A stretch of 64,000 nucleotides of DNA, taken from NCBI RefSeq assembly GCF_006717045.1, contig NZ_VFPH01000002.1, positions 2,728,001 through 2,792,000 of the forward strand. The letters run 5' to 3'. Below, piece by piece: positions 58,339-64,000 of this stretch. A program made the position numbers and the translations under genes. Within the stretch, counting starts at the first letter, position 1; every line of letters starts with the position of its first letter. The notes beneath the pieces were generated by a model. The model was given only the letters and a program-made list of their open reading frames with translations, was not told the origin of the DNA and made no database searches. The DNA comes from Pseudonocardia cypriaca. GTDB lineage: Bacteria; Actinomycetota; Actinomycetes; Mycobacteriales; Pseudonocardiaceae.

Positions 58339-58379
58339 CCGTACGCATCCGTATGGAACTTCCGTACGGTACCGTACGG
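58339..58379. promoter_or_regulatory. Double TetR operator upstream of SRPBCC and tetR genes
   Basis: CCGTACGGTACCGTACGG (58362-58379) is a perfect 18-bp palindrome ending 2 bp before the tetR start. CCGTACGCATCCGTATGG (58339-58356), 23 bp to the left, matches it at 14 of 18 positions. The pair fills most of the 53-bp gap between the divergent starts. Confidence 0.8.
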
Positions 58380-58381
58380 CG

Positions 58382-58954
58382 ATGCCGGTGCGGAAGCGTC
58401 TGACGGCGGGCGACTGGACGTCCGCCGCGCTCGCGGCGCTGGCCCGCGGCGGGGTCGCCGCCGTGGCCGTGGAGCCGATAGCGGCGTCGCTCGGCACCAC
58501 CAAGGGCAGCTTCTACTGGCACTTCGACAGCCGGGACGCGCTGCTGGAAGCCGCACTGCTCGAGTGGGAGCGCGCCGAGACCGACGACGTGATCGCGCTG
58601 GTCGAGACGGAGCCGGACATGCTCCGGAGGCTGCGCAAACTGCTCGCAGTCGCCCTCGGCACAGGCATCGAGCAGCCGGGGTCGGGCGTCGAGCTCGCCC
58701 TTCAGCCCAGCGCGGACCACCCGCTGGTCGCTCCGGTGCTGGCCCGGATCACCACCCGCCGCCTCGACTACCTGGCCGGGATGTTCCGCGAGCTCGGCTT
58801 CCCGCCCGACGAGGCCCGGCAGCGGAGCCTGCTCGCCTACACGGCGTACCTCGGCCACGCGCAGCTCGCGCACGCCACCCCGGACGCCGCGCCTGCAGGC
58901 GACCAGGTTCCCGCCTACGTCGACACGGTGATCGCGACGCTCACCGCCCGGTGA
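58382..58954 (+). CDS. TetR-family regulator
   Basis: This 190-residue regulator starts at ATG 58382. DNA-binding part: VAVEPIAASLGTTKGSFYWHFDSRDALLEAALLEWE (residues 28-62). The short helical ligand domain ends AYVDTVIATLTAR. There is almost no leader between the operator and the ATG, so the message may be leaderless. It probably represses itself and the SRPBCC-DUF3224 unit. Its last 14 bp overlap the end of the convergent enoyl-CoA hydratase gene. Confidence 0.92.
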   Translation: MPVRKRLTAGDWTSAALAALARGGVAAVAVEPIAASLGTTKGSFYWHFDSRDALLEAALLEWERAETDDVIALVETEPDMLRRLRKLLAVALGTGIEQPGSGVELALQPSADHPLVAPVLARITTRRLDYLAGMFRELGFPPDEARQRSLLAYTAYLGHAQLAHATPDAAPAGDQVPAYVDTVIATLTAR

Positions 58955-59705
58955 CGGACTCCAGGTACCTGGTGACCCACCCGTCGGCGATGTGGCGCTT
59001 CCACAGCGTCGTAACGGGCTCCTCCTCGTCGGCGTAGCGGTCGGTCCGCTCCAGCGCGACGCGACGGAGCTGCCCCTTGGTGGTGGCGAAGGTGTCGGGC
59101 GGGACGTCGCGCGCCAGCGCGGCCGCCTCGGCCGCGGCTCGTGCCCCCAGCTCGCCTGCGGGGACGATCTCGTGGACCAGCCCGAGCTGCACGGCCCGCT
59201 CCGGGAGGTACGTCCGCGCACCCATCACGAGCTCGCGCGCGGCCCGGTCTCCCACCGCGACGCCCAGGATCTCCAGCACGATGCGCGGGAACGGCACCCC
59301 CACCCGGATCTCGGGCACCCCGATCCGCGCGGCACCCTCGGCCATCAGCACGACGTCGGCGCACGCCGCGAGCACGCAGCCACCGGCGATCGCGTGCCCG
59401 TTGACCGCCGCGACGAGCGGCTTCGGCAGCTCGAACGCCGCCCGGAACGCGTCGACCAACGCCGGGATGAACTTCTCGACGTACGGGTCGCCGCCCGCGG
59501 CGCAGCGCTTGAGGTCGACACCTGCCGAGAAGGCGCGGTCCGATCCGGTGACGACGACGGCACGGGCGGGATCGGCCACCAGCTCGCGGAAGCGGTCGGC
59601 GAGTGCCCGGCACAGCTCGAGGTCCATGGCGTTGACCGGGCCGTGCGCCATCCGCAGCACCGCGACCGGAACACCCTCGACTTCGACGTCATCGCGTTCC
59701 AGCAC
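58941..59705 (-). CDS. Enoyl-CoA hydratase/isomerase-family protein
   Basis: This 254-residue crotonase-fold protein starts at GTG 59705. Oxyanion segments are DRAFSAGVDLKRCAAGGDPYVEKFI and NGHAIAGGCVLAACADVVLM. The site of the first hydratase Glu reads IGVPEIRVGVPFP, giving Glu in the PEI segment as in many ECI/hydratase relatives. A hydratase or isomerase of acyl-CoA is likely. The C-terminus (LWKRHIADGWVTRYLESVTGR) is normal. It is divergent from mscR and not obviously tied to it. Confidence 0.88.
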   Translation of the reverse strand: MLERDDVEVEGVPVAVLRMAHGPVNAMDLELCRALADRFRELVADPARAVVVTGSDRAFSAGVDLKRCAAGGDPYVEKFIPALVDAFRAAFELPKPLVAAVNGHAIAGGCVLAACADVVLMAEGAARIGVPEIRVGVPFPRIVLEILGVAVGDRAARELVMGARTYLPERAVQLGLVHEIVPAGELGARAAAEAAALARDVPPDTFATTKGQLRRVALERTDRYADEEEPVTTLWKRHIADGWVTRYLESVTGR

Positions 59706-59781
59706 GCCTTCGAACCTACCGGCGCACCCGCCACGTGGCAGGCTGCGCATGAGTGCATCCGTACGACGAGGTGAGGGAGCC

Positions 59782-60867
59782 ATGCCACAGCAGGTCCGCG
59801 GGGTCGTCGCGCACAAGAAGGGCGAGCCGGTCTCGCTGGAGACGGTGATCGTGCCGGACCCGGGGCCCGGTGAGGCGGTCGTGAAGGTGCAGGCCTGCGG
59901 GGTCTGCCACACCGACCTGCACTACCGCGAGGGCGGGATCAACGACGAGTTCCCGTTCCTGCTCGGGCACGAGGCCGCGGGGGTCGTCGAGACCGTCGGC
60001 GAGGGCGTCACGGACGTGGCGCCGGGGGACTTCGTCATCCTCAACTGGCGCGCCGTCGACGGAACCTGCCGCGCGTGCCGCCGCGGCGAGCCCTGGTACT
60101 GCTTCTCCACGCACAACGCCGCGCAGAAGATGACGCTCGAGTCGGGCCAGGAGCTGTCGCCCGCGCTCGGCATCGGCGCGTTCATCGAGAAGACCCTCGT
60201 CCACGCCGGTCAGTGCACGAAGGTGAACCCCGAGGTCAAGCCGGAGGTCGCCGGGCTGCTCGGCTGCGGCGTCATGGCCGGGATCGGCGCGGCCATCAAC
60301 ACCGGCAAGGTGGGCCGTGGCGACTCGATCGCCGTGATCGGCTGCGGCGGCGTGGGCAACGCGGCGATCGCGGGCGCCCGGCTCGCCGGCGCGTCCACGA
60401 TCATCGCGATCGACGTGGACGACCGGAAGCTCACCTGGGCGAAGGAGTTCGGCGCCACCCACACCATCAACTCTCGAGCCCAGGACGTCGTCGAGGGCGT
60501 GCAGGCGCTCACCGACGGCAACGGCGCGAACGTCGTCGTCGAGGCGGTCGGCCGGCCGGAGACCTACAAGCAGGCCTTCTACGCCCGCGACCTCGCCGGC
60601 ACCGTCGTGCTCGTCGGCGTGCCCACGCCGGACATGATGGTCGAGCTGCCCCTGATCGACGTGTTCGGCCGCGGCGGCTCGCTCAAGTCGTCCTGGTACG
60701 GCGACTGCCTGCCGTCGCGCGACTTCCCCATGCTCGTCGACCTGCACCTGCAGGGCAGGCTGCCGCTGGAGAAGTTCGTCAGCGAGACGATCGGGCTGGA
60801 CGACGTCGAGGCCGCGTTCGAGAAGATGCACAAGGGCGAGGTGCTGCGATCGGTGGTGGTCCTGTGA
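59782..60867 (+). CDS. mscR: S-(hydroxymethyl)mycothiol dehydrogenase
   Basis: This 361-residue zinc alcohol dehydrogenase oxidises the adduct of formaldehyde and mycothiol (also S-nitrosomycothiol reductase in mycobacteria). Catalytic zinc ligands are in ACGVCHTDLHYREGG and LLGHEAAGVVE; the NAD motif is AVIGCGGVGNAAIAGARLAG. FSTHNAAQKMTLESGQELSPALGIGAF and SSWYGDCLPSRDFP are specific to this enzyme. The structural zinc lobe reads AVDGTCRACRRGEPWYC: the first of the four usual cysteines appears to be Asp. Its stop overlaps the MBL hydrolase start, as in the Mycobacterium tuberculosis pair Rv2259-Rv2260. Confidence 0.95.
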   Translation: MPQQVRGVVAHKKGEPVSLETVIVPDPGPGEAVVKVQACGVCHTDLHYREGGINDEFPFLLGHEAAGVVETVGEGVTDVAPGDFVILNWRAVDGTCRACRRGEPWYCFSTHNAAQKMTLESGQELSPALGIGAFIEKTLVHAGQCTKVNPEVKPEVAGLLGCGVMAGIGAAINTGKVGRGDSIAVIGCGGVGNAAIAGARLAGASTIIAIDVDDRKLTWAKEFGATHTINSRAQDVVEGVQALTDGNGANVVVEAVGRPETYKQAFYARDLAGTVVLVGVPTPDMMVELPLIDVFGRGGSLKSSWYGDCLPSRDFPMLVDLHLQGRLPLEKFVSETIGLDDVEAAFEKMHKGEVLRSVVVL

Positions 60868-61490
60868 GCCCGGTCGACCGGGTCGTCACCTCCGGCACGT
60901 TCTCGCTCGACGGTGGCACCTGGGACGTCGACAACAACGTGTGGATCGTCGGCGACGAGCGCGAGGTGCTCGTCGTCGACGCCGCCCACGACGCCGACGC
61001 GATCGCCGCGGCCGTCGGCGACCGCCGGGTGGTGGCCGTGGTGTGCACCCACGGCCACAACGACCACGTGGGCGCCGCGCCCGAGCTCGCCGACCGCTTC
61101 GGCGCACCGATCCTGCTGCACCCGGCCGAGGCTCCGCTGTGGGAGATGACCCACCCCGACCGCAAGCCCGACGCCGAGCTGGCCGACGGCGAGACGCTCA
61201 CCGCGGGCGGGGTGGCGCTGCGGGTGCTGCACACCCCCGGCCACTCCCCCGGCTCGTGCAGCCTGCACGCCGCCGACCTGGGCACGGTCTTCACCGGCGA
61301 CACCCTGTTCCAGGGCGGGCCCGGCGCCACCGGCCGCTCGTTCTCGTCGTTCGACACGATCATCGACTCGATCCGCGGACGCCTGCTCACGCTGCCCGGC
61401 GACACGGTGGTCCGCACGGGCCACGGCGACCAGACGACGATCGGGGCGGAGCTGCCGCACCTGGAGGAGTGGATCACGCGGGGTCACTGA
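60864..61490 (+). CDS. MBL-fold hydrolase paired with mscR
   Basis: This is a 208-residue metallo-beta-lactamase-fold enzyme with GTG start at 60864 (GTGA overlap). The metal motif CTHGHNDHVGAA is intact, followed by LHTPGHSPGSCSLH, VFTGDTLFQGGPGATGRS and RTGHGDQTTIG, matching glyoxalase II-like hydrolases. Its fixed pairing with mscR across mycothiol-using actinobacteria suggests that it hydrolyses S-formylmycothiol to formate and mycothiol, completing formaldehyde detoxification. This last point is inference from context and family. Confidence 0.92.
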   Translation: MSPVDRVVTSGTFSLDGGTWDVDNNVWIVGDEREVLVVDAAHDADAIAAAVGDRRVVAVVCTHGHNDHVGAAPELADRFGAPILLHPAEAPLWEMTHPDRKPDAELADGETLTAGGVALRVLHTPGHSPGSCSLHAADLGTVFTGDTLFQGGPGATGRSFSSFDTIIDSIRGRLLTLPGDTVVRTGHGDQTTIGAELPHLEEWITRGH

Positions 61491-61540
61491 CCTCGTGGCA
61501 CCCAGCACTCCGGCGGAGCGGGTCCGGCCGCCGGGTCTGG

Positions 61541-61951
61541 CTACTGCTGCGGCTCGATGCCCGCCACCTGGGTCCACTGCCAGGTGTCGGTGTACTGCTG
61601 GAACCTGACGACCTTGCCCTGCCGGAAGTCCCAGACGTGGGCGACCATGGCGTCCAGGGCCTTCCCGGTCGCCTTGGCCGTCGCCCGGTAGCGGGCCTCG
61701 GCGAGCACCGTGTCGCCCGCGGCAGAGATCCGGTCGACGTCGATCCGGAAGCCGTCGAGGTCCCGCGTGAGTGGCCCGATCACGCCTTCCAGCACGGCCT
61801 GTACTCCCCGGAACGGGCCGCCGGGCCAGTAGATGAAGTGCTCGGCCTCGTTCCATTCGACGTCATCGTCGAGGATGGCGACGAGCGGACCGACGTCCCC
61901 CTTGGCGAATCCGTCGTACGCCTCCTGCACGAGCGCAGCGTTGTCCGCCAT
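61541..61951 (-). CDS. SnoaL/NTF2-like protein
   Basis: This 136-residue protein starts MADNAALVQEAYDGFAKGDVGPLVAILDDDVEWNEAEHF and follows the cone-shaped alpha+beta barrel of the SnoaL/NTF2 group: helix 1, short helix, DDDVEW strand, GVQAVLEGVIGPL, then the sheet strands (GDTVLAEARYRATAKATG; AHVWDFRQGKVVRFQQYTDT). Members are cyclases, isomerases or ligand binders. No catalytic residues can be assigned. It stands alone. Confidence 0.88.
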   Translation of the reverse strand: MADNAALVQEAYDGFAKGDVGPLVAILDDDVEWNEAEHFIYWPGGPFRGVQAVLEGVIGPLTRDLDGFRIDVDRISAAGDTVLAEARYRATAKATGKALDAMVAHVWDFRQGKVVRFQQYTDTWQWTQVAGIEPQQ

Positions 61952-62071
61952 CGCGATCCTCCTCGGTCGTCCCCGTCGCGGGGAGCGGCGACCGTAGTCC
62001 CGGTCGCTCGGGAAGGACACCGCCGTTCAGCCCAGGAGCGGATCGCGCGCATCTCGGCCGCCGGTCGACGG

Positions 62072-63226
62072 CTATCGAGCCGGCTGCCGGGGCTTGATCC
62101 AGGTCAGCGCCACCCCGGCACACAGCACCACCGCCGCGACCCCGAACGCCGCCGGGTAGCCGAAGGGCTCCGCCACCGCCCCGAGGCCGAGGGCGCCCAC
62201 GCCGGTGCCGGCGTCGTAGGCGATGTTCCACAGCGCGCTCGCGGCGCCGTAGCCGCTGCTGCCGAATGCGGCGAACAGCACGGTGAGGGAGTCGTTCTGC
62301 ACCAGGCCGAAGCCGAAGCCGACGGCGACCGCCCCGATCACGACCAGGGCGCCGCCGCCGGCGACCTCGGCTCCCATCCCGGCCGCGGCGAGCAGCATCC
62401 CCGGGACGAGCAGCCTGCCTCCCCAGCCGCGGCGGTCCACCAGCTCGCCCGCCGCCAGCCGGCCGAACAACGCCCCCGCCGCCGTCGCCAGCAGGGCTCC
62501 GGGCACGAGCAGCCCGGCATCGGGCACGGCGAGCGGGAGGAAGGTGATCAGGCCGCCCTGCGCGATCGAGCAGGTGACCATCGCGACCACCGGGGCGAGC
62601 GCCGAGCGGGTTGCCGGCCGCGGGCGTGGACGGGTCAGGGTCGCTGCGGGAGCACCCGGCATCCGGATCGCCGGCACGAGCAGCGCGCCCAGCACCGGGA
62701 CGACCCCCGCCACGACGAACACCGCGGTGAAGCCGAACCGCTCGACCGCGGCCACCCCGACCGCGAGCAGCACGAGCTGGGGCACCCCGACCGCGAGGCC
62801 GTACCGGCCGGCCGCACGGCCGTGCTGGGCGCGCGGCACGAGTTCCGCGACCAACGCGCTCCCGGCCACCGTCGCCAGCCCGAACCCGATGCCGCGCAGC
62901 GCGGAGAGCGCGAGCACGGGCGCGAGGTCGGCCGAGAGGGCGAGGAAGGGCGCCGGGGCGCCGAGCAGCACCGACCCGGCCGCGAGCACCCAGCGGTGGC
63001 CGATTCGCACGAGCAGCCACGGCACCGCGAGCTGGGTGGCGACGGTGGTCGCCATCAGCATCGCGGTGGTGGCACCCGAGCCCAGCGCTCCCGATCCGCC
63101 GCGCTCCGCCCAGAGCGGCACGACCGGGAGCAGCAGCGCGTACCCGCTGAAGCAGAGCACGGTGGCGCCGAGCATGAACCGGAACGGCCCGCCGGTGATG
63201 CCGGCAGGTGTGCTGGTCGAGACCAC
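62072..63226 (-). CDS. MFS transporter, drug-efflux-like
   Basis: This 384-residue membrane protein starts at GTG 63226 (VVSTSTPAGITGGPFRFMLGATVLCFSGYALLLPVVPLWAE). It has twelve helices with a central cytoplasmic loop at about residues 182-200 (RMPGAPAATLTRPRPRP). The helix 4 region (ALRGIGFGLATVAGSALVAELVP) and RHGRAAGRYGLAVGVPQ-like loop fit the YajR/arabinose efflux group. Substrate unknown. It is divergent from the metal-binding lipoprotein gene. Confidence 0.88.
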   Translation of the reverse strand: MVSTSTPAGITGGPFRFMLGATVLCFSGYALLLPVVPLWAERGGSGALGSGATTAMLMATTVATQLAVPWLLVRIGHRWVLAAGSVLLGAPAPFLALSADLAPVLALSALRGIGFGLATVAGSALVAELVPRAQHGRAAGRYGLAVGVPQLVLLAVGVAAVERFGFTAVFVVAGVVPVLGALLVPAIRMPGAPAATLTRPRPRPATRSALAPVVAMVTCSIAQGGLITFLPLAVPDAGLLVPGALLATAAGALFGRLAAGELVDRRGWGGRLLVPGMLLAAAGMGAEVAGGGALVVIGAVAVGFGFGLVQNDSLTVLFAAFGSSGYGAASALWNIAYDAGTGVGALGLGAVAEPFGYPAAFGVAAVVLCAGVALTWIKPRQPAR

Positions 63227-63283
63227 ACCCCGAGCGTAGGTCTCACACTTCCGGGTAGTCCGGCGCATACGCTATCGTGGATC

Positions 63284-63320
63284 ATTAGTCGTGGCTCACC
63301 GTTGAATTAGAGGTGGCTAA
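63284..63320. promoter_or_regulatory. Tandem site upstream of the metal-binding lipoprotein gene
   Basis: ATTAGTCGTGGCTCA (63284-63298) and ATTAGAGGTGGCTAA (63306-63320) lie 22 bp apart and share 12 of 15 bases; the second has the dyad TTAG-N6-CTAA. The second copy touches the start codon. In front of a Zn/Mn-binding protein gene, a Zur, MntR or DtxR-type site is likely. Confidence 0.5.
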
Positions 63321-64000
63321 TGCCGAAGGTGGGACGGCGGTCCGTGCTGGTCGCGGCCGGTCTGCTCACCCTCTCCGGCTGCGTGGCCGCGCCGCCGTCC
63401 GCCACGGAGCCGATCGGCGACCGGCGGATCCGCGTGACGACGACCACCAACTTCCTCACCGACACCGTCGGCCGGATCGGCGGCGACCGCGTGGAGGTCA
63501 CCGGCCTGATGGGACCGGGGGTCGACCCGCACCTGTACCGGGCCAGCGCGGGTGACGTGCAGGCCCTGCGCGGCGCCGACGTGATCCTCTACTGCGGGCT
63601 GCACCTGGAGGGCCGCATGGGCGAGCTGCTCCACGAGCTCGCCGAGCGGCAGCCCACCACCGCCGTCACGGACGGGATCCCCCGCGAGCAGCTGCTCGCT
63701 CCTCCCGACACCACCACGGAGTACGACCCGCACATCTGGTTCGACGTCTCGCTGTGGGCATGTGTCAGCGAGACGATCGCCGCCGCGCTCGTCGAGCGCG
63801 ACCCGCAGCACGCCGACGGCTACCGCGCCCGGCTCGACACGTACCTCGCCGAGCTGGCCGCCCTGGACGCAGAGATCGAACGGCGGCTCGCGGCGATCCC
63901 GCCCCGCAGGCGCGTGCTCGTCACGTCGCACGACGCGTTCAGCTACTTCGGTCGCCGCTACCGGCTCGACGTCGCGGGCATCCAGGGCATCTCCACCGCG
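63320..64000 (+). CDS. Zinc/manganese ABC transporter substrate-binding lipoprotein (partial)
   Basis: The first 227 codons of a TroA/ZnuA/MntA-type protein, open at the right edge. ATG 63320 (GTG 63329 possible) gives a lipoprotein signal with lipobox LSGC. Metal ligands of the cluster A-I binding proteins appear in order: His in GPGVDPHLYRAS, His in TEYDPHIWFDVS and His in VLVTSHDAFSYFGRRY. The expected fourth ligand lies beyond the window. A rigid helix joins the lobes. The length of the His-rich loop seen in many zinc binders is minimal here, so manganese is as likely as zinc. The permease and ATPase should follow downstream. Confidence 0.93.
   Translation, partial: MPKVGRRSVLVAAGLLTLSGCVAAPPSATEPIGDRRIRVTTTTNFLTDTVGRIGGDRVEVTGLMGPGVDPHLYRASAGDVQALRGADVILYCGLHLEGRMGELLHELAERQPTTAVTDGIPREQLLAPPDTTTEYDPHIWFDVSLWACVSETIAAALVERDPQHADGYRARLDTYLAELAALDAEIERRLAAIPPRRRVLVTSHDAFSYFGRRYRLDVAGIQGISTA

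Overview
The window is GC-rich actinobacterial DNA. GTG starts are frequent, neighbouring genes very often overlap by 4 bp (ATGA or GTGA), and there is a mycothiol-dependent formaldehyde dehydrogenase with its partner hydrolase. Together these point to a mycothiol-producing actinobacterium; a Pseudonocardia-like genus is my best guess, from gene content only. I see no rRNA, tRNA, CRISPR array, transposase or phage gene. It reads as ordinary chromosome rich in catabolic and regulatory genes, with several small scars and repeat elements.

Layout. 1-3.2 kb: two DUF3558-type lipoproteins and a two-gene ABC exporter. 3.3-7.0 kb: a gutted metallo-beta-lactamase remnant, an XRE-cupin regulator divergent from a GNAT acetyltransferase, and a coupled operon gntR-deoC-lipoprotein-PPOX with a TCTAGA-type operator. 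7.2-8.4 kb: a small Cys/His protein and a CmpX-like membrane protein. 8.6-13.1 kb: a PaoABC-like molybdenum hydroxylase divergent from its TetR regulator over a double operator. 13.1-14 kb: two small proteins of unknown function. 14-21.2 kb: a MatC-type transporter, enoyl-CoA hydratase and IclR, divergent from an aminotransferase and a large FAD/Fe-S D-2-hydroxyacid dehydrogenase. 21.3-25 kb: asparaginase II, a LysR-hydrolase fusion, a catalytically dead hydrolase fragment and a lipoprotein hydrolase. 25-30.9 kb: a NarL-type two-component system, a methyltransferase, two transporters and a PRC-barrel/DUF2382 stress protein.

30.9-33.3 kb: a GNAT, an MBL-fold protein, a recombination scar made of pieces of two neighbouring genes, and a secreted I36-like protein in lower-GC DNA. 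33.3-40.8 kb: a six-gene operon reading leftwards (amidohydrolase, ABC ATPase, permease, binding protein, FAD oxidase, creatininase-family amidase), divergent from an XRE-cupin regulator and a PNPOx-like protein. It looks like an uptake and degradation module for an unidentified nitrogenous compound. 40.8-41.4 kb: non-coding DNA full of repeats. 41.4-48.5 kb: a metal-ligand-depleted amidohydrolase, a MocR regulator with direct-repeat operators, an alpha/beta hydrolase, a YcgR/YcgQ-type permease pair, DedA and a YbdK-type ligase. 48.5-54.2 kb: fadB and fadA, MerR, a lipase and a thioesterase. 54.2-64 kb: TetR-controlled pairs, a phosphotransferase, mscR with its MBL hydrolase, an MFS exporter and the start of a Zn/Mn-binding lipoprotein.

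The observations I rate highest are: a palindromic repeat captured in frame inside a dehydrogenase, with sister copies sitting between convergent genes; the LysR-hydrolase fusion beside a nucleophile-less hydrolase; the 33-39.6 kb catabolic operon with a probable ATC start; and MocR direct repeats spaced 33 bp apart. All family assignments come from motifs and memory, because no database search was possible.
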